Shown piece by piece: positions 22,043 to 31,990 of a DNA stretch of 64,000 nt (within the stretch, counting starts at the first letter, position 1; every line of letters begins with the position of its first letter). A program made the position numbers and the translations under genes. The stretch spans positions 124,001 through 188,000 of the forward strand of contig JAGFMI010000027.1 of NCBI GenBank assembly GCA_021030905.1, given 5' to 3'. This stretch comes from Pyrenula massariospora. Lineage: Eukaryota > Ascomycota > Eurotiomycetes > Pyrenulales > Pyrenulaceae. The notes under the pieces are model-generated. The model was not told the DNA's origin. It saw nothing but the letters and a program-made list of their open reading frames with translations, and made no database searches.

Positions 22043-23490
22043 ATGTCATACTACGACCCGCAAGCCTGGCAAGCACCTGGACGCCAGAGCTCCTGGGAAG
22101 CGCCTCCTCCACCCTCACGATCAGGTACAGTTGGCTTGGATCGGCGCGAATGATGCGAGCAAGCGGCTGATAAACCCCAGGAACAAGCTCCACCACTCAA
22201 CAAATGGAGGACGGGTTGGCCTTCGCTTCTCAATTTGAGGGTACGTGAGGATATACAGGATTTCCTTCCCACGCATGGTTGAAATAAGACCTGGATTTAC
22301 CATGCAATTCAGCCAGGAACATCAACTGATGGATACAGAGGTCGACCGAGCTATTGACAACCTAATGAAAAGCGGGAAGTTCTACACTCAAGGCAATCGA
22401 AGAGACTCAATGTCTTCGATGGGCGGTCGTTACCAAGACTACGGAGGTTAGTACGCCGATTATTCGCCTTGATGAAGCTAACTAAGTGATGGACAGCTTC
22501 TCGCATGTCGCATAGCGGCACGATGAACCGGCAACCAATGGGCGATTTTGACCAAACGAGATCTCCAGGAGGATCTAACATGCAGAATTTCTATGCATCT
22601 CAGCGCTATCAAGGACGCAGCGAGGCCGACCAAGTGGCACACGCGAAGCGCCGTATGGCTGCACAAAGGGAGCGAGACCTCCGCAATTATCATCAGGAAC
22701 AGCAGTACAATAGAAGTGTGTCCAGGTTTTACTTACAATATTTTCCTGCTGACATCATTTAGGTGTCCTCGCTGACATGTCGTCTGGGAAATCTGACCGC
22801 TCTATGAGCCCTAGCTCGCTCGGTGAAGAAGGCCGCCGCGAATTGATCGCGAGGCAGCACCGAGCTCTGTACGGCAACGACGCTCCACCATTCTTCCCAA
22901 ATCCAAATTTCAATGACGAAGCTGGTACTCGACCAGAGACCCAGGGTTCTGCTGCTGCTGCTTCTTCCGCTCCTGGCATGCGCGGGCCCTCCCCCCGAGC
23001 TCGTGACCCTTTCGGAATGCCATCGTCTTCTGCTAAGCCCGCGGACCAAGCTTCCAGCATCTCTCAGGAAGCTGCTCGAGCAAACAACCCGTCTCCTGGC
23101 TCTGGTCCCAACACGGCAGCCTTTGCAACTTTCGACGCTGCTTCGCAGCAAGCTAACAAGTCAAATTCACCCACCGGCGGCGAGTCGCCATCTCGACAGG
23201 CCCAGAAATCCGCCACGGCACCAATTGGCAGTGGCATGGGGCCAATCGGCTCACGCCCAGCTCAACAGCAAGCTGTGAACCCCAGCTTGAACAAGCGATC
23301 AACGACTCCGTTGCCATCGCCATTGACGTACGGCATGGCCAACAACGAACAACTTAATGCAGGAAACACAGAACGTTCGGGATCTGCTGCTTCGAATCCT
23401 AATAAAGAATCTGGCAACGTCTGGGGCAACGGAAGTGGTGTCTGGGGTGCTAAAAGCTCCCTAGGAGCCGCAACGTCCGTCTGGGGTTAG
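22043..23490 (+). CDS. disordered fungal protein with C-terminal WG motifs
   Basis: A 398-residue protein in five exons: 22043-22124, 22181-22240, 22339-22446, 22497-22715 and 22763-23490. Every junction keeps phase 1. The splices give MSYYDPQAWQAPGRQ, FEEVDRAIDNLMKSGK, then AKRRMAAQRERDLRNYHQEQ (a charged helix), then SDRSMSPSSLGEEGRRELI and QHRALYGNDAPPFFPN. I recall this order from a conserved but uncharacterised family of filamentous fungi. The rest is disordered and rich in Ser, Asn, Pro and Gln. The last 25 residues hold three Trp-Gly pairs (VWGNGSGVWG, then TSVWG at the very end). WG/GW motifs of this kind can serve as docking sites for Argonaute or for CCR4-NOT; whether they do here is unknown. 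Confidence 0.85.
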
Positions 23491-25062
23491 AAGCCCTAAG
23501 TCTAGGCGCGTTTATGCCTACTCGTTTCTTGCATCGAGGCGTCACGGAAGTACCGCTGTCATTTTCTTGTCCGCATTTATACCCAGGGAAATCTCGAATA
23601 GCCTCATCGCTTTCCGAGCAGGCGGTCTTCGGACATGGAGATTTCTCATTTGATGGACTTCGTCGAGTACAGCATCATCACCAGTGCATTGCGGGGTGAT
23701 ATTCCTTTTTTTCCAGCGTCATCGAACCTTATCATTTCATGTGGATGCGGTCTTTGGTGGCGTTAATTGATCGCGGTTTTGCTATCGTGTTTTTTTCACG
23801 CAATATCACAGCATGGGGTTTCATGTGCGCTGTGTGCCCGGGGGACATCTTCATTATCAAAAACGATGGCGGAACGTATGGAGGACTATTGGCTTAAGAG
23901 ATTCCTCCCAGGCTTTGTTTTTGCGAACCGTCGCTGGCTGAGCTAGGCTACTTTGGAGCTGGAGTTTGCGTGGGACCCTACCGAGACGGGTGTTCTTCTT
24001 TGCGTTGCATTTTAAAATTGGGGCTGTGCTGCCGTTGTTCTTGCCGGGGCTGTCTGCGCTTCAACAGGTTTTGGGGGAAAAGGTCACTGCAGGAGTAATG
24101 TTTATCGATTGGCGACGGTATGAGCTTATACACATGGGTACGGTTGCACGAGGCTGTTAAGAGTAATATTTGGATTGAAATGAATTGCATTCTCTCGAGG
24201 ACACGCACCACGGCCTAAATGTGCTATGGGCCTCTTTCATTCCTTCTTCCGGCCGTAGGAAGCTCCTAGTTTGTGACACCCATCGACACATGGGCCCCAT
24301 TGTTCACCCGTAGCTTTTCATTGAAAGCCATTTCTTCATTCTCAGTCCCTGTAAATTCCGCGAGATTTGTTTTGATCGGTTCCTTTGTTCCAACGATTCG
24401 AAACCTGACGACGACGACTCCTCTCAAGAACTTCTTGATAGACTGGCATTGCTATTCGCAGACGGCGCTCTAAAATCCGGAGATAGAGCCAATGACACAA
24501 CTTGTGACACCTTCTCGATCCTAGTTTTCGAACATCAAGATATGTTCCGTTTGTTGTTTTTGCTCCAACGCCCACCATCCTTACTACATAATTCTCTGTC
24601 CTTCAAATTCCGCCATCGACCCCCGACATCGTACACCCTCTTCCTCGATTGTAACAAGGTCCGGTAGAAAGAGTTAAGGGCTATGGAGCACAGCTGATTT
24701 TGATGAGAGCTTCTGCCGTGGAGACTAGGATATGCTGTCGACATGTCCCGGTAGCGATGGGCCACTTCATCGAAAGTGTATCTTGCTATTTTAGTCTACT
24801 CGAGAACGTCTAATAGGGGTGGTGTTTTGTGAAGATGATGGTTAAAAGGGAAAATTAAGAGAAAAGTGTGAAGACAACTCTAAAGGTATCAGACAACTTC
24901 TTGATAGGTGCTGATATTATCTAATCATATTTCAAGCTATGTACAGCTTTCCCCTTTTTCCCAAGGGCTCATTATGTCTCTAACGACCGAACGATGTATG
25001 CCTCACCTCGTTTGATGAAACCTTTCCATGCACCATACTTCCCATACCCATCGTCTTCGGTG
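23491..25062. other. 1.6-kb intergenic between convergent genes
   Basis: No gene is supported on either strand. The open frames are short and contradictory. The region is expected to contain the two 3' untranslated regions, which would need to be long, or an untranslated RNA that cannot be recognised from sequence. Confidence 0.5.
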
Positions 25063-26517
25063 TCAGCTCTTCATCTCCGCCAAGATATACGGCCCAATAA
25101 CCCAACACGCCGTTCCAAACACCATCCCCGCCTTCCATGGCGCAAGCAGCCACTCCCAAATCCTCATCTCGCTCAGCATTACCCAGATCGCGAGTAGGGC
25201 TACACTGAAGAAATGGTACACCAGCACTAACGGGTGTCTGATCAGACCTGCCAGCAGCCCCACAGGACCGGAAATGCACACACCTCCGCGCTGGAAGTAG
25301 CGGAAGCACCCTCGCTGGAGGACACGGAGGTTCGCATTATCGTTAGCCGCGAAGAGGGAGTACAGAGCCTGTGCAAGGATGTTGATCACAGCCGTCAGGC
25401 TTTTCCGGCGCCAGTGGAATGTGCGCATTGCTTTGAGCACCGCGTCCGTGTCCGCAAGATCGGGGACCTGGTCTGGGTGTAGGAGATCGCGTAGCAACAC
25501 AACGTCGTTGAAGGCAACAGTCATACCGCCGCCGGTGAGGGGGTGGCGCATGTTCATTGCGTCTCCGAGAAGGATGAGGCCGGGGGTTTTGGAAGTAGTG
25601 GGCGGGAGGAAGGAGTTAGGCATGCTACGGATAGCTCCTTTATCGAGGGCGGCGGAGAAAGCTGGTTGGGTGGATGGCGGGAGGGACGGGAGAACAACGT
25701 TGCGGAGGTGGGATTTCACGCCACCAGAGGATAGCGAGGCAGTGGGGGTGTTTTCAGGGATGTCGACAAGGGCACGGGTTTCATGGGTACCGATTTGGTA
25801 GAGGAGGACAGGAGCGTTGGAGGAGAGGACGACTTGCCCGTGGAGGGGAAGAGGGAGCGGCACGTCGATGAGCTCTAGACCCCAGAATTTAGAGCGCGAG
25901 GTTGGGCTGTGTGGATGGTAGGCTTTGCGGAATTTGGACGCATAACCGTCGGCAATGACGGTCAGTGAGGCGAAGAAGTAGCCTTTGGTAGTATTATCGG
26001 TGAAGGTTTCGACGCCCAAGACTTGAGGAGTGTAGGTGGAGGTGACGAGAGAGGTGACGGTGGTTTCAAAGACGGTTACGTTGCGATGGGTCATGGCCGC
26101 CTTTCGTAGTCGGGAGACGAAGCGGCCATGGTGAAAACTTCGGCCTTCAGGTCGAGGTTCTTCGAAGGAGTATGGGATTTCAACGCCGTCACCGTGATAA
26201 ATGACATTGTAACCTCTGACCTTGATCGCGTCGATGTCTTCCAGACAATGCTTCAGTCCTAGTTGTTCCAGCGCCTGCACCCCTCCCGGTTGAAGTAGCT
26301 CGCCCACAATCCGATCAGGCTCCTTCCACGATTTTTCTAAAAGCATAACACTTCTTCCTTGGTTGGCAAATGCTATCGCAAGCGCACAGCCCAAAATGCC
26401 GGCGCCGACGACCACGACGTCGGCTTCATGGTGGAGCCTACGGCGTTCTTCGAGAGGATCAGGGAGTGGTTCGGAGTCTGAGGGAGATTCCGGGGGCGTG
26501 TCAGCAATGATAGGCAT
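25063..26517 (-). CDS. ERG1: squalene epoxidase (squalene monooxygenase)
   Basis: A 484-residue single-exon flavoprotein that converts squalene to 2,3-oxidosqualene, the first oxygen-requiring step of ergosterol synthesis, at the ER membrane or lipid droplets. It is the target of allylamine antifungals. The FAD-binding Rossmann motif is VVVGAGILGCALA with glycines at 38, 40 and 43. The family segment GELLQPGGV is at 72-80. The second FAD contact is LLGDAMNMRHPLTGGGM at about 316-332. The stretch AQALYSLFAA follows. The C-terminal 80 residues carry hydrophobic segments (GPVGLLAGLI, then SVALLAIWVML) that anchor the protein. Length and all motifs are normal for fungal ERG1. The first 30 residues are a polar, acidic extension. 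It is divergent from nothing: the gene upstream (MTE1) has the same orientation. Confidence 0.96.
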   Translation of the reverse strand: MPIIADTPPESPSDSEPLPDPLEERRRLHHEADVVVVGAGILGCALAIAFANQGRSVMLLEKSWKEPDRIVGELLQPGGVQALEQLGLKHCLEDIDAIKVRGYNVIYHGDGVEIPYSFEEPRPEGRSFHHGRFVSRLRKAAMTHRNVTVFETTVTSLVTSTYTPQVLGVETFTDNTTKGYFFASLTVIADGYASKFRKAYHPHSPTSRSKFWGLELIDVPLPLPLHGQVVLSSNAPVLLYQIGTHETRALVDIPENTPTASLSSGGVKSHLRNVVLPSLPPSTQPAFSAALDKGAIRSMPNSFLPPTTSKTPGLILLGDAMNMRHPLTGGGMTVAFNDVVLLRDLLHPDQVPDLADTDAVLKAMRTFHWRRKSLTAVINILAQALYSLFAANDNANLRVLQRGCFRYFQRGGVCISGPVGLLAGLIRHPLVLVYHFFSVALLAIWVMLSEMRIWEWLLAPWKAGMVFGTACWVIGPYILAEMKS

Positions 26518-26955
26518 TGAATCTGCAATCGTCGGCGGTAGTCTATAACATGTTCATAGTCATAGCGCAGAATTGTATGACAAAGTCTCACCCTGGTCAG
26601 TTGCGAGGAGAAAATTAAATCAATATTTTTTTCTCAATTATGATCTTTTCTTTGACACTGAGTGGAGACTGGATGCACTTGCGGAATGCAGCCTAGCTGC
26701 GCTTACCGGGAGCCGGGAGAGATCGTGGGCTGACGTCCATCGCCAAGGCTCTACACCCCCTGGAATTCTCCTTTTCTGGGCTCCAGGTGTGGGGAACACA
26801 GGGATGGCAAAGTGTATGCAGGTGATCAGGCACGTCATGGACCGGGTGATACAGCATCTCTTGGTTCACCTGAGACAGGCTTGAGTTAAACACGACCTTT
26901 ATACATTTTTACACATTCGTCATTAAGCATCACTCGTGACTAAATCGTCTGCACA
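26518..26955. promoter_or_regulatory. ERG1 upstream region
   Basis: About 440 bases lie between the ERG1 start and the end of MTE1. A TCAC-TC-GTGA inverted motif occurs at about 26931-26940. It could be an E-box-like site, but it does not match the sterol response element I remember, so no regulator is assigned. Confidence 0.4.
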
Positions 26956-29043
26956 TCAACGCTGTTTGGCCGCCATGAAGACAGGCTTCGCTATAGCTAC
27001 TGGCCAGGCTGCAAATAGATCGAATGCTTCAGCGGCAGTCCAAGGTCCTCGATCTTCGTCTTCTCTGGCATGATCGATGGACCTCCTTCGTGATTCAAGT
27101 CCATCATTTCCTGTGTTCACAGCAGAATCCGAAATTGACTTTTGTAGCTTAGCAGGGCCTTTCGGCCGCTTGTGGCTAGCTTGTTTAGTAGTTGGCTGAA
27201 GCTGGACAGAGGCGGCCGCGATGCTCTTGGAAGTGTCAGTTGTGAGAACTTCAGTAATCGGCACGTGAGAAGATTGCTTAGTGTTGTCATTTGCATCGTT
27301 CTCGGAACAGGTGCGGCGAAAATGGCTAGTCTTGCCTGCGAGTCGGGGGTTCCTGGTGGAATTTGTTGTGCTCAAAAACGCCAATGGTGCACAAAGGCGT
27401 TGGTCTAGCTCCGCTAGGTGTGAATTGATAGGCCGGGGTATAGTATGCTCTGGTCGACGGTGGTCCTGAGACTGCTGTGAGGCCACCTTGTCAGACCTAG
27501 GATCATGATTATTTTGCACAGTTACAACATCTTGATGAGTCTTCTCGACAGGCAGAATATGGGAGGAATTCACATCCTGAAACTGTCGCAAAATTGATTC
27601 GTGGGATTTGGAGGGTGACTGTGAAAGAAAAATGGGACTGCACGATCGAGCTGGAGTCCTTGGTGGCACTGAATCTACATCTTTCGAGGCAGAAGTGGTC
27701 GGTCGTGAACCTTTGTTTGACGTGAGTATTGTTGACTCGTCATCGCTGCTACTGGCCAAGTGAAGTTGTTTTGTAAGTCGTCGGCGATCGTGTGGAGATG
27801 GTTGTTCCAGAGGATTATGTGACAGCTGCTGGGCAGCACTGACCCGGTCTTTTCCCGTGTTCCTGCTGGAGGTAAGGCGGGCAGGAGACTCTAGCAATGT
27901 CTTGTACATTAGTTTTCTCCTGGGCTGAGATGGACGAAATTTTAAGCGTCCTGATGAGCGTGAATTCAAAACAACATTATCTTCAGTGCCAGAATGACGA
28001 GTCAATTCTGAGCTGTACTGAGAGGTATTGAGTCGTCTTCGACTTGTGAACGTGCTTCTCGCATGCATTGCGTCCGATTTTGACGTCTGAGGCGACGCCG
28101 ACACGCTTACTGGCTTTGAAGCGACCGCTTCTCGTGTTGAGGGTAAGTCTATCTCTTTTCGATCCAGAGCAGCTTCTAGGGACGTGATCTCAGTCTTCTT
28201 GAGTTTGACAGGTTTCAAAGCCTTCGTTCTTTGTCCGTTTGCCCCTTGACCAGCCTCCATAGGAGCTGATAGAAGAGTGGAAGAAGAATTTCCAAATTGG
28301 GAAGCCGATATCTCAAGAATGCTCTCCTCAAGACCTGGGTATTGCTTGCGTTTTTCATTAAGACTTGACTTGGTAGTACATCTTCCAGTACTAATAGTAT
28401 TCCTGTCTTGTGGAGCCAGCGACTCTAACACAGGCCGTAGATTCTCTTTTCCATGCTCGAGCTTACGCCTTTTCTCAGCGCGGTCATCGGCCTGTTTAAA
28501 CGTAGAATCTACTTGCTGTCTGCGATCGAATGGAGACTGTACCGGTAATTTTGCCCGTCCGATAGGGCCTTGCGAAGCTCCAAGAACATCCGCTAGAGAC
28601 TTAGGCCGTGCCTGCGAGGATATTACGGTTGATTGCAATGTCGCTGCGGAGGAGAGGGTTCGCAATGGCGCTCTTGGTGGGCTTGAACTCTGCACATTTT
28701 GGGAACGTCCTTTCTCGAGCAATGGAGCCAAATCAGTCTCGGTCTCCCCAATTGCTTCTGCAACCTCGACTAGAAGCCCCTTGTCCAGCTTGAGCTCGTC
28801 GCCCTCATTCAAATTATCCGCTTCGCGGTAATGTAGATCCCCAATGAAGTATTTCTGATCGTCATAGACCATGACCCGTCTGTTGAAGGAATGGAAGCGC
28901 AGCGACCCGTCGTGCCATGTTTTCTTCTTCTTACGCACGTCACGCGTGTAAAGGCATCGAAACTCAAAGACGGGGGCTGTGTTTTGGGTGGGCGCAACTG
29001 TGAGGCTCGGCGTGCTGCGGATGGAGGCCGTCATGGTAGCCAT
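26956..29043 (-). CDS. MTE1: Mte1/Dbl2-type protein (DUF2439 domain)
   Basis: A 695-residue single-exon protein. Residues about 25-100 form a DUF2439 domain: FEFRCLYTRDVRKKKKTWHD, FHSFNRRVMVYDD, YFIGDLHYRE, then KGLLVEVAEAIG. This domain is shared by yeast Mte1, fission yeast Dbl2 and the N-terminus of human ZGRF1. In yeast and fission yeast these proteins bind D-loops and partner the helicases Mph1/Fml1 in recombinational repair and telomere maintenance. The remaining 600 residues are disordered, rich in Ser, Thr, Arg and Pro, with many short basic and SP/TP sites. They lack the helicase domain that human ZGRF1 carries, as is usual in fungi. The gene is intact. It is head to head with the BAR-SH3 gene across 461 bases. 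Confidence 0.88.
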   Translation of the reverse strand: MATMTASIRSTPSLTVAPTQNTAPVFEFRCLYTRDVRKKKKTWHDGSLRFHSFNRRVMVYDDQKYFIGDLHYREADNLNEGDELKLDKGLLVEVAEAIGETETDLAPLLEKGRSQNVQSSSPPRAPLRTLSSAATLQSTVISSQARPKSLADVLGASQGPIGRAKLPVQSPFDRRQQVDSTFKQADDRAEKRRKLEHGKENLRPVLESLAPQDRNTISTGRCTTKSSLNEKRKQYPGLEESILEISASQFGNSSSTLLSAPMEAGQGANGQRTKALKPVKLKKTEITSLEAALDRKEIDLPSTREAVASKPVSVSASPQTSKSDAMHARSTFTSRRRLNTSQYSSELTRHSGTEDNVVLNSRSSGRLKFRPSQPRRKLMYKTLLESPARLTSSRNTGKDRVSAAQQLSHNPLEQPSPHDRRRLTKQLHLASSSDDESTILTSNKGSRPTTSASKDVDSVPPRTPARSCSPIFLSQSPSKSHESILRQFQDVNSSHILPVEKTHQDVVTVQNNHDPRSDKVASQQSQDHRRPEHTIPRPINSHLAELDQRLCAPLAFLSTTNSTRNPRLAGKTSHFRRTCSENDANDNTKQSSHVPITEVLTTDTSKSIAAASVQLQPTTKQASHKRPKGPAKLQKSISDSAVNTGNDGLESRRRSIDHAREDEDRGPWTAAEAFDLFAAWPVAIAKPVFMAAKQR

Positions 29044-29504
29044 CGTGCTCGGGCCTTTGCACGGGGAAGAGGGAACGTGTCCATATCTCAGGAGTCAGGG
29101 TGCTGGAAAGGATTCCTGCCCGTGGCCATGGACGGATCCGTTGCCATTCGCAGGACTTGGTTGGCGGGGCGCTGCCGGTGGTTACAGGAAAAACGCGTCA
29201 CAAAACAGGTGATCTGTTGTAATGTGTAAGGTGAGAAAGCCTGAGCTGGGGACGCCGCTAGTTTGCCAACTCAAAGCTGCCTCAAGACTTCAGACTCTAT
29301 TTGTCCCCAACATTTTCTGCAAATAATCCTGTTTCTGTTCCGAAGTCCCTTGTTTACGCAATACCTGGGCCGTTAAGCTAATGCTAATCATCGATTGCGT
29401 CAAATCACGATCAACTGTTCAGCTTGAATTGCTCCTGTACCTGCCAAGCGAATAGTTTCCGCCCTGCTTCCAGAACACCACCGTACCGCGGGGCCTCGTC
29501 CACC
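29044..29504. promoter_or_regulatory. shared upstream region of MTE1 and the BAR-SH3 gene
   Basis: These 461 bases separate two divergent ATGs and must carry both promoters. No TATA box or repeat stands out. Confidence 0.6.
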
Positions 29505-31090
29505 ATGCAGAGCGTACAACGTCACTTTGGTCGGTATATGAAACGGAGCGCAGATGAGAGCCAAGTCTCTGTACTCCTTAAAGACTTCGAAGATGCTGAC
29601 AAGATGCTGGCAAGGGTAAGTTGCATGCTTAATATCGTCTACTTCTCCAAAGTCCATTGGCCGAATCATGCCGTGTTCGGAACTGACGGAGAATTTGACA
29701 GCTCATCGAAGCCTCGAAAGCGTGGCGCGATTCGTGGAACTCAATTCTTACATACCAACACCGATTGGTGAACGAATTTGAGGACTTGTATAAGCCAATT
29801 GTCGGTGCTACAGAAACGTACAGCGGCCATGTCCCGGTCGAGACACCACAAGAAGTCTTGAGCAGGACAGCTCGGTTACAGCAAGAGTATGAATCACTCA
29901 AGCAAGATCTTCTAGAGGAGGTCAATCAAGTAGACGCCCGAATGATCAAGCCTGCCACAGATGCAAGGGAATTACTACAACCCATGAAGAAGACAATCAA
30001 AAAGCGAGAAGACAGAAAGGTTTGTCTAGCTTTCCGTCTGTCCTTTATGATGCTAATAGATATATAGCTTGACTTTGAGCGGTATCAAGGCCGTGTTGAC
30101 GCAGGGCGCAAAAAGCTCAAAAGGTCAGACCGGGACAATGCTGCCTTGTCGAAAGCAGAGACAGACTTGGCTCGAGCCAGAGACGTGAGACATCTCGTTA
30201 GAACTTCCAGATGAAGCATGTGCTAACCCTCTCAGGAATACAATGCTGCTGATGGCAACCTACGGCAGTACCTTCCCCAGCTCATCACCGTCGTCTTCTC
30301 GCTCCTCCCACTTCTACTCGCCTCACAGATCGAAACACAGAACACCTTACTCGCCCACTACTACACCATGCTTCACAACTACTGCTCCGAAGAAAACTTC
30401 CCTTCCCCGCCTCCACCAATGGAAGACGTAGTCCGCACCTGGGAAGCCGACTTCAAACCGATCCAGTCCGAAGTCGAGTCTATTGGGCTCTTAGTCAATG
30501 GCAAAGCCATCAAGATGCCTATGAAGCTTGAAGAACACAAAAATGGCCACGCTCCTAATGGTTACCGAAGACCAAGCAACCAATCCATGCGCACTACATC
30601 TGTGTCGCCTGGCCGCAATCTCCCACCATCCCCAAATTATGATGTCAAACCCAAAGCGGCTCTTCCTACGCCGTCTCCGTCTGCCTCCACAATGCTTTCT
30701 CCTCCTATACCGACTCCTAACTATTCCGACGTCAGCTCCCCAACCCCTGCATCAGACTTCCACACGCCCATTGCCTTCTCTCCCGCTGCTCCTAAAACCG
30801 ACTACTTCTCCCGCGACCGCCAACCGTCGTCCACCTCCATCGCCTCATCTATGTCCAACTTCTCCATATCGCAGAAGAAAAAACCCCCTCCCCCACCGCC
30901 CCGGCACCCTAGCACTCAAGCTGTCTTTGTCACAGCCTTGTACGACTTTGGTGGGCAAGGAGAAGGGGACCTGGCGTTCCGCGAGGGGGACAGGATAAAG
31001 GTGATCAAGAAGACAGAAAGCAAGGATGACTGGTGGCAAGGAGAACTGGCAGGCGTGAGGGGGGCATTTCCAGCGAATTATTGCGAATGA
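29505..31090 (+). CDS. BAR and SH3 domain protein
   Basis: A 466-residue membrane-curvature adaptor in four exons: 29505-29615, 29702-30019, 30068-30184 and 30236-31090, all joined in phase 0. The N-terminal 240 residues are a BAR domain: HFGRYMKRSADESQVSVLLK, then IEASKAWRDSWNSILTYQHR, LVNEFEDLYKPIVG, and the highly conserved KKREDRKLDFERYQGRVD followed by KKLKRSDRDNAALSKAE. A Pro/Ser-rich linker with a PPPPPPRHP track leads to a C-terminal SH3 domain at about 410-466 (ALYDFGGQGEGDLAF, DDWWQGEL, GAFPANYCE). BAR-SH3 proteins such as yeast Rvs167 and fission yeast Hob1 act at actin patches in endocytic scission. The N-terminus differs from the one I remember for Rvs167, so this may be a second fungal subfamily; no symbol is given for that reason. 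Confidence 0.93.
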
Positions 31091-31990
31091 GGTGGCAGAT
31101 TGTGTTCGAAATCAACCCGCATTAAAAGTGAAAGGTCAAAAGTATGGTGGCAACCAGGCAAAAAGGGGACTATGCATTCGCGACCGGCGTGGTATATTGG
31201 CATTATGAAAAATGACAAGCTCTGGGCATCAAATGGATATATGCGAGGTAGATGCACATCGCAACGAAAGTTAATGCAACACAGATCTTTGCTGTGTCTT
31301 GGTGGCTCGGGGGCGGCTATCATCGAGGCGACATTATCAGCGGTCTTCATAATGGCTTTATTGATGCTACGTGCAAATTAATCTTCTCGCAATCCTCTCA
31401 CCAAGTTAGATAACACAAGCTCGTAGGACTTGGGATGCCAGCATTCCGAGGAAGCTAGACAAAATCTGCGTCTTATACATCCTCGGTTAGGAACGCGAGT
31501 ATGCACTGTGCATTTGGCAATCATTCTTCGATCTAGCCATTGCATCGGGAGAGGTTGAGATCGTGATCTAGATCGAGGGTATCGAAGCGTACCCAGCGTC
31601 GATAACCAGTGTCTTGCTCGACGGTCAACTTGTGAGGTAATTTTAGATCGTGGAAGGAGGACAAAGATAGCCGCTTGTCGCACCCTGCAGGAAATGGGTC
31701 GTAAGCGAATTCGCGACAGAATGCCCACACTGGATTTCCCTAAATATCTTTTGCGAATGATACTCCATGTCCATCTATCTACCTGCGCTATTCTATGCTG
31801 GATTGACTTTGCTTCAGACCTAGTTCTAGGCCCCTGTACTCATACATCATATTATGCTTTGAGACAAAGCTATGCAACGGCCAAAGAGAACCCCTGACCA
31901 AGAGGACGCGTCTATCCCAATGCCCATTCATATCCAAAACGAGTGCGCCAATCTGCCCAGCCAACACATATCCAGATCACCCTGCCTCTT
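31091..31990. other. intergenic between convergent genes
   Basis: About 900 bases lie between two gene ends. Open frames on both strands are short and show no features; the ends should be 3' untranslated sequence. Confidence 0.55.

Noticed and set aside
28277-28831. 184-codon open frame on plus
   Set aside because: It is opposite the MTE1 coding region, with composition typical of an antisense shadow of Ser-rich sequence.
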